From the NCBI GenBank assembly GCA_963725065.1, contig CAVRXD010000042.1, positions 62,001 through 126,000 on the forward strand: a stretch of 64,000 nt of DNA. Direction: 5' to 3'. The notes below the pieces were generated by a model. That model ran no database searches and was not told the origin of the DNA. It worked only from the letters and a program-made list of their open reading frames with translations. Numbering within the stretch: the first letter of the stretch is position 1; each line of letters starts with the position of its first letter. A program made the position numbers and the translations under genes. This document shows positions 8,950-18,368 of this stretch, one piece after another. The stretch comes from VAZQ01 sp963725065. Its GTDB lineage: Bacteria > Pseudomonadota > Alphaproteobacteria > Rhizobiales > Xanthobacteraceae.

Positions 8950-9900
8950 CTATTGAGGGACGCGTCGCGGTTCGTGCGGCCATTGTTCGAGCAGGCGTAC
9001 GATGGAATAGCTGAGCTGTTCGGCCTGATCGCTCCTCGCGATTGCGGACAACTGCTCGCGAATCTGCGCGTCGTCCGGTATTCGGTCCGCGAGGGCCCCG
9101 ACTTCTTCCAGGGCCTGATCATAGCTCGGAAGCTGAGCGCCCCTGGCGACGCGAGCCGATGGATCGAGCAGACGAAGCGCGATCGCCAGGTCCCGCGCGG
9201 CCCCTCCAAATGCACCCAGGACCACGAGCGGCTGGCCATCCGCAAGCGTCAGGATCGCCTCCTCGACAATGCCGGGCATCTTTCCTTCATAGCGGTCCCC
9301 CGGTTGATCCATCACTCCCATCCGGCCGCCCATGACGACACGGCCGGTGACCATACGCACCATAAGGCGCCGGGCCGAAGAATAGGCATCGGCAGGATTC
9401 GCTCGGCCTTCCCCGAGCCAATGTTCCAGGGATTGCGCCGAGTCGATCAGCGTGCCGGACGGTGAAGTCGGATCGACAGCTCTTATCGCGTACCGATTGC
9501 TTTGATCGTCGCCGCGCGGGCCATCGTCATCCTCGGCAATGAGCCTCACCACTCGTTCATCTGCGAACGCGATCCTCGTTTCGACCGTTCCCCGCGCCTC
9601 TTTCAGCATTGCGGCGAGGTCTGCGAAATTCGCCCGCCGCAGCACGGGCTCCGGCACGACGTGCACGAACGGGGGGGTCGACCTGCGAACCGCATAGGCC
9701 TCGGACAGATGACGGAAGATCTTGAAGGTGAAACCGGCGGGGTCGAGATTCCCGCCATACACGATGCGGGCGCCGGCGCGCACCAGCGCCGTGCACACCG
9801 AGAGCAGAACGCGATCGACCTCGCGCTGCGGGTATCCGAGCCGGCCGCGGTCGGGCGCGTCCCCGATCGAAATGGCGATCATGCGGCCCTCGAGACTCAT
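8950..9900 (-). CDS. SLOG-like Rossmann nucleotide-sensing protein
   Basis: 316 residues. The N-terminus ISIGDAPDRGRLGYPQREVD followed by ARIVYGGNLDPAGFT (about 45-58) resembles the glycine-rich phosphate loop of SLOG-superfamily Rossmann folds (LSDAT/DSLOG-type), which bind NAD-derived or other nucleotide ligands. A second Gly-rich stretch (RVVMGGRMGVMDQPGDRYEGK) follows near 200, then PLVVLGAFGGAARD. The start overlaps the stop of the upstream TIR gene in an ATGA arrangement, so the two are co-translated. In Thoeris defence a SLOG domain binds the TIR-made cyclic nucleotide; by analogy this may be the receptor for a TIR product (inference). Subfamily assignment is from memory and moderate. 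Confidence 0.65.
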   Translation of the reverse strand: MSLEGRMIAISIGDAPDRGRLGYPQREVDRVLLSVCTALVRAGARIVYGGNLDPAGFTFKIFRHLSEAYAVRRSTPPFVHVVPEPVLRRANFADLAAMLKEARGTVETRIAFADERVVRLIAEDDDGPRGDDQSNRYAIRAVDPTSPSGTLIDSAQSLEHWLGEGRANPADAYSSARRLMVRMVTGRVVMGGRMGVMDQPGDRYEGKMPGIVEEAILTLADGQPLVVLGAFGGAARDLAIALRLLDPSARVARGAQLPSYDQALEEVGALADRIPDDAQIREQLSAIARSDQAEQLSYSIVRLLEQWPHEPRRVPQ

Positions 9901-11048
9901 GCGAGTTCTCCGAGAGTGATGATCCTGGTCGCGGGTGCAACTCGCATGAGAGCATTGTCGAGGATCTCACGCTCGACATCGGGAACCGGGGGGTCCGGAT
10001 AAACGATCCAGTCGCCGAGTTGGTCGACACCGCGGTCGAGGAGATCGAATAGCTCCGGTGGGCGCGGCAGCGCGATACCTTTGCGCCCCCGGGCCGCCAG
10101 CGTTTTTTCCGCCAGACGTGTGAACAGGTCGCACCGCAGCCCCTCCGAAATGACCTCGACCAGGAGGGCCTCGATGGCCGCACGATCCGATGGCGCAAAT
10201 CTCACCCGCGGAACATTGGCGCCGTAAGGATAGGTGCGACTGGTCCGAACCCGGCCCACATCGGCGAGCACGATCGGCCGGCGGCGGCGTTTGGCCTCGG
10301 TCAACTCGAACACGCACCACGGCCGCGTGTCGTAGAGGTCCGATACGATCGCGAGCAGCGTTCCTTCGCCGATCTCGTCCTTGAAGCGCTCCTGGTAATC
10401 CTCTCCCGGCATCAATTCCTTGGCGTCGTAGAACGTGTCCAGCGGGACGTCCTGGTCCTTGCTGTTGACGTGATTGACGATTCCCCAGGCCGTCTCGTCG
10501 CCGTCGGCTTTGGCGTGGCTCACGAACAAGGGCTCGCGGTTGGCACGCGGGTCCGCGAGGCGCCGCAGATGCGTGCGGATACGTTGCAACGTGTGCAGCA
10601 GCAGCCGTTTCGTCCGGGCGGTCTCGTCAGGCAGGGCGGTGGCCCAGCGGTACTGCCGCGCGTATTGGGTCGTGGCGTCGGATGGCAAGCTGCCGCCGAG
10701 GGACGAGCACAGAAAAGGGATGTAGACGTCGACATTTTTCCGTCGGCCCATGGCGTCGCGCGCCGTGCGTACATAGGCATCCCACATCGAAACGTCACGC
10801 ATGGTGAATTCGTCGTGGAGAAGCACAATCGCATTGTGCTCGGCATCGTCCCAAAGAATTTCGCGGGGCGTGGCCGAACCGGAGGAGGAATCCCATGGCT
10901 CGCTGCGGAAACGCACGGGCACGCGATAGGCGACACCGTCGCGTTCCATCCCCAGACCATCGAAATGCTTCGCTATGGCATCTGCCATCCGTTGTCCGGC
11001 AGCGGACTCCGGATGCCAGAGGACGTAGATGCGAAGTAAGTCGTTCAT
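9897..11048 (-). CDS. TIR-domain protein
   Basis: 383 residues from the ATG at 11048, which follows a GGGACGG sequence; an in-frame ATG at 11096 lacks a ribosome-binding site. The N-terminal ~165 residues (RIYVLWHPESAAGQRMADAI...) form an unassigned Rossmann-like module. The TIR domain starts PLFVSHAKADGD (173-184), with FYDAKELMPGEDY (207-219) and WCVFELTEAK (244-253), where Glu248 fits the TIR catalytic Glu. It is the first gene of the minus-strand cassette and overlaps the SLOG gene by four bases. It probably makes or consumes an NAD-derived signal (inference). Confidence 0.85.
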   Translation of the reverse strand: MNDLLRIYVLWHPESAAGQRMADAIAKHFDGLGMERDGVAYRVPVRFRSEPWDSSSGSATPREILWDDAEHNAIVLLHDEFTMRDVSMWDAYVRTARDAMGRRKNVDVYIPFLCSSLGGSLPSDATTQYARQYRWATALPDETARTKRLLLHTLQRIRTHLRRLADPRANREPLFVSHAKADGDETAWGIVNHVNSKDQDVPLDTFYDAKELMPGEDYQERFKDEIGEGTLLAIVSDLYDTRPWCVFELTEAKRRRRPIVLADVGRVRTSRTYPYGANVPRVRFAPSDRAAIEALLVEVISEGLRCDLFTRLAEKTLAARGRKGIALPRPPELFDLLDRGVDQLGDWIVYPDPPVPDVEREILDNALMRVAPATRIITLGELA

Positions 11049-11314
11049 GTCCGTCCCAATCACCTGCCCTATTATCTTAAAGACGCCAATCCGCATGGAG
11101 TTTGCGCTACTGGCGGCTCATTCGTTGCACACATCGATCACGGCTATGCTGTCGGCGTAGCCAACGAGGCGCATTTCGTCGCGCGCCAGTTTCGTTACCT
11201 CGGCCAATATACTCGTTGCAACTCAAAATTGAAAGCGCCCGACTGCGCTCGCTCTCCTGCCAGAGCGCGAACCGCTCTTCCGCAGGAGGCACCGGTCGCG
11301 CCGCGTGGCGCGGG

Positions 11315-11698
11315 TCAAGTCACGTATTGCGCGATGCCGCCGCCGAACGACCAGTTCTCCTTCGCGACCTCGACCAGGTTGATCACCACGTCGTCCGCCC
11401 GCACCTTCAACTGCGCATGCATGTCGTCGACGATGCGCTTGTAGAACGCCTTCTTGAGCTCGACCGAGCGCCCGATGCTGAGCGTGATCTGGATGAGGAT
11501 GATGTCGTCGCTGTAGCGCTGGCCGAGATAGCCGGCGGAAATATTCAGCTCGTCCGGCGCATGCTCGGTGATGACCTGGAACTTGTCGTTCTCCGGCACA
11601 TTGATGACGTCCCGCATCGCCTGGTAGACGATGTCGCCCAGCGTCTTGCGATAGTCGGCGGACTTGCCCCGCCTGAGATCGATACGAACGAACGGCAT
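11315..11698 (-). CDS. Tautomerase family protein
   Basis: 127 residues, start at MPFVRIDLRRG after AAAGGAGC at good spacing. The residue after the initiator Met is Pro, the catalytic base of the 4-oxalocrotonate tautomerase superfamily; the length and the later motifs (PENDKFQVITEH, IQITLSIGRS, ENWSFGGG) fit the Tautomerase_2 type, a fused double repeat. Members catalyse keto-enol shifts or related steps on small keto or halo acids; the substrate cannot be read here. It lies 93 bp downstream of zwf on the same strand. Confidence 0.82.
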   Translation of the reverse strand: MPFVRIDLRRGKSADYRKTLGDIVYQAMRDVINVPENDKFQVITEHAPDELNISAGYLGQRYSDDIILIQITLSIGRSVELKKAFYKRIVDDMHAQLKVRADDVVINLVEVAKENWSFGGGIAQYVT

Positions 11699-11791
11699 CG
11701 CGGCTGCTCCTTTCCGTCGGCTCATGTCTGCGCAGCCTGCGCAGATGAGCGGGAAGACTATCAAGGCCGATTGCGGCAACAACCGCAGGGG

Positions 11792-13255
11792 TCAGCCGCC
11801 GGCGGGGTTGGGGTTGCGCCAGGCCCGCTCGAACGGCAGCCGCCAGGCATGGGGGGCGACCAGCTGATGGATCGATTTCGGCCCCCAATCGCCGGGGGGA
11901 TAAAGCCGGACCGGCGGCGGCGCGTCGAGCAGCGGCATCGACACCTCCCACAGCCGCTCGATGCCCTCGGCGGTCGTGAACAGCGTGTGGTCGCCGCGCA
12001 TCGCGTCGAGGATCAGGCGCTCGTAGGCTTCGAGCACGTCGCTGATCAGGCCGGTGTCGTGCATGGCGAACTGCAGGCTCAGCTTGTCGAGCCGCATGCC
12101 CGGGCCGGGCCGCTTGCCGTAGAACGACAGCGACATCTTCGCGGCGTCCGCGAGGTCGAAGGTCAGATGGTCCGGGCCCTGCGCGCTGACGCCCGACCCC
12201 GGCGGGAACATGCTCTTGGGCGGTTCGCGGAACGCAATGGAGATGATCCGCTGGCCCTCCGCCAGCCGCTTGCCGGTGCGCAGGAAGAACGGCACGCCGG
12301 CCCAGCGCCAATTGTCGATCGCGCATTTCAACGCGATGAAGGTCTCGGTATCGGACTCGGGGTCGACGCCGGCCTCGGAGCGGTAGCCGGTGTATTGCCC
12401 GCGCACGACATGCTTCGGGTCGATCGGCAGCATGCTGCGAAAGACCTTGTTCTTTTCCTCGCTGATGGGCCCCGGCTCCAGCGCCGTCGGCGGCTCCATC
12501 GCCATGAACGCGAGAATCTGGAACAGGTGGGTGACCACCATGTCGCGATAGGCCCCGGTCGCCTCGTAGAAGGCGGCACGCATGCCGAGCCCGAGCGTCT
12601 CCGGAACGTCGATCTGCACATGATCGATGAAGTTGCGGTTCCAGATCGGCTCGAACAAGCCGTTGGCGAAGCGGAATGCGAGGATGTTCTGCGCCGGCTC
12701 CTTGCCCAGGAAGTGGTCGATGCGGAAGATCTGGTCCTCGGAAAAGACCTCGTGCAGCTTGGCGTTCAGCGCGACCGCGCTTTTCAGATCGGTGCCGAAC
12801 GGCTTTTCCATGATGATGCGGGAGCGCTCGACGAGGCCCGCCTCCGCCAACAGGCGCACGGCCGACAAGGCGGCATTGGGCGGCACGCTGAGATAGTGTA
12901 CGCGCCGGTTTTCGTTGCCCAGTTTCCGCTCGGCCTCGGCCACCGCCGCCTTGAGCGCGTCAGCGCCCGCGCCGATCGGCACGTAGTCCAGCGTCTCGGC
13001 AAAGGCGGCCCAGTCCGCGTCCTTCACCTTTCGGCTGGAGAACTGATCGAGCGCCTCGCGCGCGATCTTGCGGAAGCCATCGGCGTCGATCTGGTCGAGC
13101 GAGACGCCGATGATCCGGCAACCGGGGATGAACCCGGCGCTCGACAGGTAGAACAGGCCGGGCAGCAGCTTGCGCCGCGACAGGTCGCCGGTGGCGCCCA
13201 CCAGGACAACAACCTGCGAATGCTGGGGACCAACCCCAGGAGGAATCTTTGCCAC
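11792..13255 (-). CDS. zwf: Glucose-6-phosphate 1-dehydrogenase
   Basis: 487 residues, a usual length. It oxidises glucose-6-phosphate to 6-phosphogluconolactone with NADP, entering the pentose-phosphate and Entner-Doudoroff routes. The dinucleotide motif GATGDLSRRKLLPGLF is at about 20-35, EKPFG in the middle of the N-terminal domain, and the catalytic motif RIDHFLGKE, with His as base, follows. The C-terminal half has the conserved FRTGKRL-like sequence (FFLRTGKRLAEG). The gene is not next to pgl, edd or gnd, which often accompany it; the downstream neighbour is the tautomerase. Confidence 0.95.
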   Translation of the reverse strand: MAKIPPGVGPQHSQVVVLVGATGDLSRRKLLPGLFYLSSAGFIPGCRIIGVSLDQIDADGFRKIAREALDQFSSRKVKDADWAAFAETLDYVPIGAGADALKAAVAEAERKLGNENRRVHYLSVPPNAALSAVRLLAEAGLVERSRIIMEKPFGTDLKSAVALNAKLHEVFSEDQIFRIDHFLGKEPAQNILAFRFANGLFEPIWNRNFIDHVQIDVPETLGLGMRAAFYEATGAYRDMVVTHLFQILAFMAMEPPTALEPGPISEEKNKVFRSMLPIDPKHVVRGQYTGYRSEAGVDPESDTETFIALKCAIDNWRWAGVPFFLRTGKRLAEGQRIISIAFREPPKSMFPPGSGVSAQGPDHLTFDLADAAKMSLSFYGKRPGPGMRLDKLSLQFAMHDTGLISDVLEAYERLILDAMRGDHTLFTTAEGIERLWEVSMPLLDAPPPVRLYPPGDWGPKSIHQLVAPHAWRLPFERAWRNPNPAGG

Positions 13256-13386
13256 GCCTGCCCATCCCCTCGTCGTGCCGAGCTGTCGACAAGCTTAGCG
13301 CAGATTCATTCCGGGATTGCGACGCCGGCATGCAAGATTTTTCGGCTGGTCGAGCCACGATTTTGGGCGGGCCGCCGATTCATGCC

Positions 13387-13416
13387 GTCATGCGCGGGCT
13401 TGCGCGCACATTCATC
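13387..13416. repeat. Dispersed palindromic intergenic repeat, copy 1 (degenerate)
   Basis: GTCATGCGCGGGCTTGCGCG and following bases match, in opposite orientation and imperfectly, the element at 38341-38370. It lies between the divergently arranged ends of the zwf leader and the hydroxylase operon. Such short palindromes are common between genes in Bradyrhizobium-like genomes and create false ORFs ending in GLDPRIHP-like peptides. Confidence 0.5.
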
Positions 13417-13470
13417 GTCTTGTCATGGAGAAGCCGGGCTACGACACGATAGCGTTCACGATTGCAGCGT

Positions 13471-15735
13471 TCACGATCGCGGCTCGATCAAACGATCGAG
13501 CGTGATCGGGAATTGGCGCACGCGGACGCCGGTCGCATGCCAGACCGCATTCGCCACCGCACCGGCGGTGCCGGTGATTCCGATCTCGCCCACGCCCTTG
13601 ATGCCCAGCGCATTCACGTGCGGGTCGACTTCCTCGACCAGGATCGCTTCGAGCGAGGGCACATCGACGTTCACGGGAACGTGGTACTCGCCGAGATTGG
13701 GGTTCATCAGCCGGCCCGAGCGCGGATCCATGACGGCGTGCTCGTGCAGCGCGAACGACACGCCCCAGATCATTCCGCCATAAAGCTGGCTGCGCGCCAT
13801 GCGCGGATTGATGATCCGTCCGGCGGCGAACGCGCCGACCACCCGGGTCGCGCGGATCTGGCCGAGATCGGGATCGACCTTGACCTCGGCGAACACGGCC
13901 CCGTGCGCATGCATGGCATAGGTCGATTGCGCGGCCGGATCGGCCGCGCTGGTTCCGTGACCCTCGATCTGCGCAAGCCCGGCGCGGGCGAGAATGTCCG
14001 CGTAGCTCTCGCTGCGGCTCTCGTCGTCGCGACGGAACAGGCGGCCGTCGCGCGCGATCACGCCGGCATTGCCGGCGCCGAACAGCGGCGAGCGATCGTT
14101 GTTGGTCGCGAGATCGGCAAGCCGCGCGATCGCGTCGGCGCCGGCGTTGTGAATCGCCATGCCGGCGGTCGCGGTGTGGGCCGAGCCGCCGGCGATGCCG
14201 CCATCCGGCAGGTCCGACGTGCCGGACCTGAACTCGACCTGGTCGATGTCGAGCCCAAGCCCATCCGCCGCGATCTGCGCCAGCGCGGTCCAGGCACCCT
14301 GCCCCATGTCATGAGCCCCGATCTCCATGACGCCGCCGCCGTCGCGCCGCAGCACCGCCTTGGCCTGGGCCTGAAACATGAGCGCGGGAAACGTCGCCGT
14401 GCCCACGCCCCAGCCGACGAGCAGCCCGTCATCATCGCGCATCTGCCGGGGTGCGAGCGGACGGCGCTCCCAGCCGAACTGCCTGGCGCCTTGCGCGTAG
14501 CACTCGCGCAATGCCTTGGAGGAGAACGGCTTGCCGGAGATCGGCTCGACCTCGGCATAGTTCTTGAGCCGAAAGGCCAAGGGATCCATGCCGCAGGCCT
14601 GCGCCATTTCATCGATGGCGCTTTCGAGCGCAATCGAGCCCGTCGCCTCTCCGGGTGCGCGCATGAACAGCGGCGTGCCGGTGTCGACCCGAACGCCTTC
14701 ATGCGACGTGGCGATGGCCGGGCTGGCATAAAGCGTATGAGAAGCGTCGGACGCCGGCTCGAAGAAGTCGTCGAAGGTGCTCGACGTCGTCTTGGTGTGA
14801 TGATCGAGCGCGGTCAGCTTGCCGCCGCCGTCCGCGCCCATCCGCAGGGTCTGCCGCGTCGGAGCCCGGTGTCCCACCGGGCCGTACATCTGCTCGCGGC
14901 GCAGCACCAGCTTGACCGGCTTTCCCACTACACGCGCGGCGATGATGCCGAGAATCTGCGGCCCGGAGATGAAGCCCTTGGAGCCGAAGCCGCCGCCGAG
15001 GAACGGACTGCGGATGTGGATCTTGTCGGGCGAGATCCCGAACAGTTCCGCGATGCGCCCCTGCGCCATGATGAGGCCCTGGCTCGGCGTGTCGACCGAG
15101 AGCGCGTCGCCGTCCCACGCCGCCACGATCGCATGCGGCTCCATGGCGTTGTGATATTGCGGCGCGGTCTCGTAGGTCGCCGCGATCCGCTTCGATGCGG
15201 CGGCAAGACCGGCCTCGACATCGCCGCGATGCATTTCCGCCGGATTGCCGACGCCGACGCCCGGCGGCACGAAGCTTTCGGCCGCATCGAGCCCGATCCG
15301 CGCCGGCTCGCTGTCGTAGCGCGGCGAGAGCAGCGCGGCGCCTTCCGTCGCTGCCTCGAGCGTTTCCGCGACGACAACCGCGATCGGCTGGTTGGCGTAA
15401 CGGACCCGATCGCTTTGCAGCAGGTCGAGCCGGAACATGAAGGGGTTGGTCTTTGCGTCCGGATCCTGGGCGAGCGCCGGCCGGTTGGCCGGCGTGATCA
15501 CCGCGACGACGCCGGGATGAGCTTTCGCGGCCGCAACGTCAAGAAAGGCGACGCGGCCGCGCGCGATGCTGCTGACCGCCAGGACCGCGTAGAGCATGCC
15601 GGGCGGATGCTGGTCGGCGGCGTAGCGTGCGGCACCGGTGACTTTGAGCACCCCGTCCCGCCGGGTGAGGGGCTGACCGATGTTCGAGCCGTGCCGAACA
15701 TGCGCCGGCGACCGGGTGAGTGCGATTTCAGGCAT
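13471..15735 (-). CDS. Xanthine dehydrogenase-family molybdopterin-binding subunit
   Basis: 754 residues from MPEIALTRSPAHVRHG, with GGAGA upstream; the longer reading frame upstream is a shadow of the FAD-subunit gene. This is the large catalytic subunit of a molybdenum hydroxylase (xanthine/aldehyde/isoquinoline oxidoreductase or CoxL type). Visible family motifs are FLGGGFGSKGF, GAHDMGQGAWTAL, which contacts molybdopterin, and GVGEIGITG near the C-terminus with the catalytic Glu. The substrate is unknown. It follows the FAD subunit by a few bases and completes an operon in the order 2Fe-2S, FAD, Mo. Confidence 0.92.
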   Translation of the reverse strand: MPEIALTRSPAHVRHGSNIGQPLTRRDGVLKVTGAARYAADQHPPGMLYAVLAVSSIARGRVAFLDVAAAKAHPGVVAVITPANRPALAQDPDAKTNPFMFRLDLLQSDRVRYANQPIAVVVAETLEAATEGAALLSPRYDSEPARIGLDAAESFVPPGVGVGNPAEMHRGDVEAGLAAASKRIAATYETAPQYHNAMEPHAIVAAWDGDALSVDTPSQGLIMAQGRIAELFGISPDKIHIRSPFLGGGFGSKGFISGPQILGIIAARVVGKPVKLVLRREQMYGPVGHRAPTRQTLRMGADGGGKLTALDHHTKTTSSTFDDFFEPASDASHTLYASPAIATSHEGVRVDTGTPLFMRAPGEATGSIALESAIDEMAQACGMDPLAFRLKNYAEVEPISGKPFSSKALRECYAQGARQFGWERRPLAPRQMRDDDGLLVGWGVGTATFPALMFQAQAKAVLRRDGGGVMEIGAHDMGQGAWTALAQIAADGLGLDIDQVEFRSGTSDLPDGGIAGGSAHTATAGMAIHNAGADAIARLADLATNNDRSPLFGAGNAGVIARDGRLFRRDDESRSESYADILARAGLAQIEGHGTSAADPAAQSTYAMHAHGAVFAEVKVDPDLGQIRATRVVGAFAAGRIINPRMARSQLYGGMIWGVSFALHEHAVMDPRSGRLMNPNLGEYHVPVNVDVPSLEAILVEEVDPHVNALGIKGVGEIGITGTAGAVANAVWHATGVRVRQFPITLDRLIEPRS

Positions 15736-16782
15736 GGATGACATCTCCGGAAACGGAGGCGAGCGGGGATGCCGGCAAAGCGGGCACGCGCTTCGGCGTG
15801 CCGGCTGCGGCGAGGGTGAGGGCGCGCACGACGATCCGCCGCGCGAGCTCGATCTTGAAGCCGTTGTCGCCCGAGGGCTTCGCCTGCGCGAGCGTCGCCT
15901 CGGCGGCGCGCGTGAACAATGCGGCATCCGCCCGTTTGCCGGCCAGGATGCCTTCCGCCTCGCGCGCGCGCCACGGCCGCAGCGCGACGCCGCCGAGCGC
16001 GAGGCGCGCCTCCACGATCGTGGCATTCTCGATGCGCAGCGCCGCCGCCGCCGATACGACCGCGAATGCATAGGACGTGCGTTCGCGAACCTTCAGGTAG
16101 CGGGCATGCGCGGCGAAACGGGCCGCCTCGGCCGGCAAGCGCACGGCGACGATCATCTCGCCGGGCTCCAACATGCTCTCGCGGTCGGGCGCGTTCCCCG
16201 GCAACCGGTGAAACATGTCGAGCGGGATCTCGCGCCGCCCGCCTTTGCCTTCGACCTCGACGACGGCGTCGAGCGCGACCAGCGGCACGCAGAAATCGGA
16301 CGGGTGGGTCGCAATGCAGTGCTCGCTCCACCCCAGCACCGCGTGCAACCTGTTGTCGCCGCCGCGGGCGTCGCAGCCCGCACCGGGCGTGCGCTTGTTG
16401 CAGGCGCTGGCGACGTCATAGAAGTAAGCGCAGCGCGTCCGCTGCAGGAGATTGCCGCCGACCGTGGCGGCGTTGCGAAGCTGCGCGGACGCTCCGGACA
16501 GAAGCGCCTCGGCGACCGCCGGAAAGCGACGGGCGAAAGCCCGATCGTGAGCGAGGTCGGCGTTGCGGACGAGCGCGCCGATGCGCACGCCGCCGTCGGC
16601 AAGGTCCTCGATATCGTCGAGGCCGGGAAGATGGCTGATATCCACCAGGCGGCTCGGGCGGCTCACGCCGCCTTTCATCAGGTCGAGCAGGTTGGTGCCG
16701 GAGGCCAGATAGGCGGCGCCCGGTTCCGACGCGGCCGCAACCGCTTCGCGTACCGTTGCCGGCCGCACATAGTCGAAGGTCT

Positions 16783-16786
<4 letters not shown>
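15728..16786 (-). CDS. Xanthine dehydrogenase-family FAD-binding subunit
   Basis: 352 residues from MKTFDYVRPATVREAV. The FAD-binding motifs YLASGTNLLDLMK (about 26-38) and NAATVGGNLLQRTRCAYF are intact, as is the C-terminal domain. It passes electrons from the 2Fe-2S subunit to FAD in the three-component hydroxylase. Its start overlaps the 2Fe-2S stop by four bases (ATGA), and its stop overlaps the start of the molybdopterin subunit, so the operon is tightly coupled. Confidence 0.92.
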
Positions 16787-17281
<495 letters not shown>

Positions 17282-17479
17282 GCAGTGCTCCGAAGATAGC
17301 GATGGTTTTGAAAGATCGACGGCCGAGGGCTCTCGTCCCTGCAGCTTGCTAGCGATCAGATTGACCGGACCCTTGACGATCGACGCGTGGGTGAACTCCG
17401 TCGTGACGGCGGAGGCATGGCCTCGCCGCCGTTTGCCCGACGCGGGTATTATGTGTCAGCGTGTTCTCCACCTGATATA

Positions 17480-17494
17480 CGGAGGATGCCTCCG
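17480..17494. promoter_or_regulatory. Candidate TetR operator (inverted repeat)
   Basis: CGGAGG-ATG-CCTCCG is a perfect 6-base dyad with a 3-base centre, located between the hydroxylase operon (start 17281, minus) and the divergent TetR gene (start 17528). Position and symmetry suit an operator for the neighbouring regulator. The following TTTTTC could alternatively make it a weak terminator-like hairpin. Confidence 0.35.
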
Positions 17495-17527
17495 TTTTTC
17501 AAGCCCCCCATTCGAGGTGCGGTCGGC

Positions 17528-18145
17528 ATGAGGCTGTCGGACAAGAGCACGCGAAAGCCACGCGCCGATGCCGTTCGCAATCGCGAGCGTGTGCTCGAGG
17601 CGGCAAAGGCGGTTTTCAGCGCCGGCGGCGCGGAAGCGAGCCTCGAAGCCGTCGCGCGCGCCGCCGGCGTGGGCATCGGCACCCTCTACCGGCATTTCCC
17701 CACGCGCGAAGCCCTGTTCGAAGCGGTATACCGCCGCGAGGTGCAGCAGCTTGCCGATCTGGCGGAACAGCTCAAGCAGGAGCCGCAGCCCGTCGAAGCG
17801 CTGCGTCGATGGCTGCGCTCCAATGTGAAGTTCGTTGCGACAAAAAAGGGCATGTCGGCGGCGCTCGCGCTTGCCACCGACAAGAACTCGGAACTGTTCT
17901 CCTATTCGTTCGATCGGCTGACGCGGGCCGTCAGCGCCCTGCTGGACCGGGCGATCGCGGCCGGCGAGATCCGCGACGACATCAGCCCGGAAGACGTCCT
18001 GCGTGCGCTTGTGGGCATGTGCTATATGCATGATCAGCCTGGTTGGCAGGCAAGCGTTTTGCGGCTGGTCGACGTCTTCGTCGATGGCCTGCGCATCCGG
18101 CCAGTTCGATCCCACTCCAAGACCAAGCGGAAAAAATCGTCGTGA
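17528..18145 (+). CDS. TetR/AcrR family transcriptional regulator
   Basis: 205 residues from MRLSDKSTRKPRADAVRNRE, chosen because GAGG lies about 9 bases upstream; upstream in-frame starts have poor spacing. The helix-turn-helix is typical: RVLEAAKAVFSAGG...SLEAVARAAGVGIGTLYRHFPTREALFEAVY (about residues 18-62). The C-terminal ligand domain is divergent, as is usual. It is divergently placed to the molybdenum hydroxylase operon and probably represses it or itself (inference), possibly through the dyad at 17480-17494. Confidence 0.92.
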   Translation: MRLSDKSTRKPRADAVRNRERVLEAAKAVFSAGGAEASLEAVARAAGVGIGTLYRHFPTREALFEAVYRREVQQLADLAEQLKQEPQPVEALRRWLRSNVKFVATKKGMSAALALATDKNSELFSYSFDRLTRAVSALLDRAIAAGEIRDDISPEDVLRALVGMCYMHDQPGWQASVLRLVDVFVDGLRIRPVRSHSKTKRKKSS

Positions 18146-18305
18146 TGGTAACGGCTCGCGCCGGATGGCCACTATGGAGATCTTGCGCCATTCCGATGTC
18201 CAGCCGAGCGGGAGCTCATATCAACGAGGTTCGCGGCTAAAAAGTTTCAGTGCTGCGCGGTTTGCGATGACATGTGCGTGAGGGCGCACCGGCGGACATG
18301 AACGC

Positions 18306-18326
18306 GGCCCGCGCTGTCCGCGGGCC
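18306..18326. terminator. Stem-loop between convergent genes, possible bidirectional terminator
   Basis: GGCCCGCG-CTGTC-CGCGGGCC forms a perfect 8-bp GC stem with a 5-base loop. It lies between the ends of the TetR gene (18145, plus) and the TPR gene (18369, minus). There is no U tract on either side, so termination is inferred from position. Confidence 0.4.
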
Positions 18327-18368
18327 CGCGCAGTCTCCACCTCTGTCGGCTCGCAACGAGGTGAAGGG

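Noticed and set aside
1..11048. Mobile element carrying the cassette
   Set aside because: No integrase, transposase, att-like direct repeat or tRNA was seen at the visible edge; the other edge is outside the window.
11102..13783. 893-codon plus-strand frame
   Set aside because: It is antisense to zwf, whose motifs are complete; composition is shadow-like.
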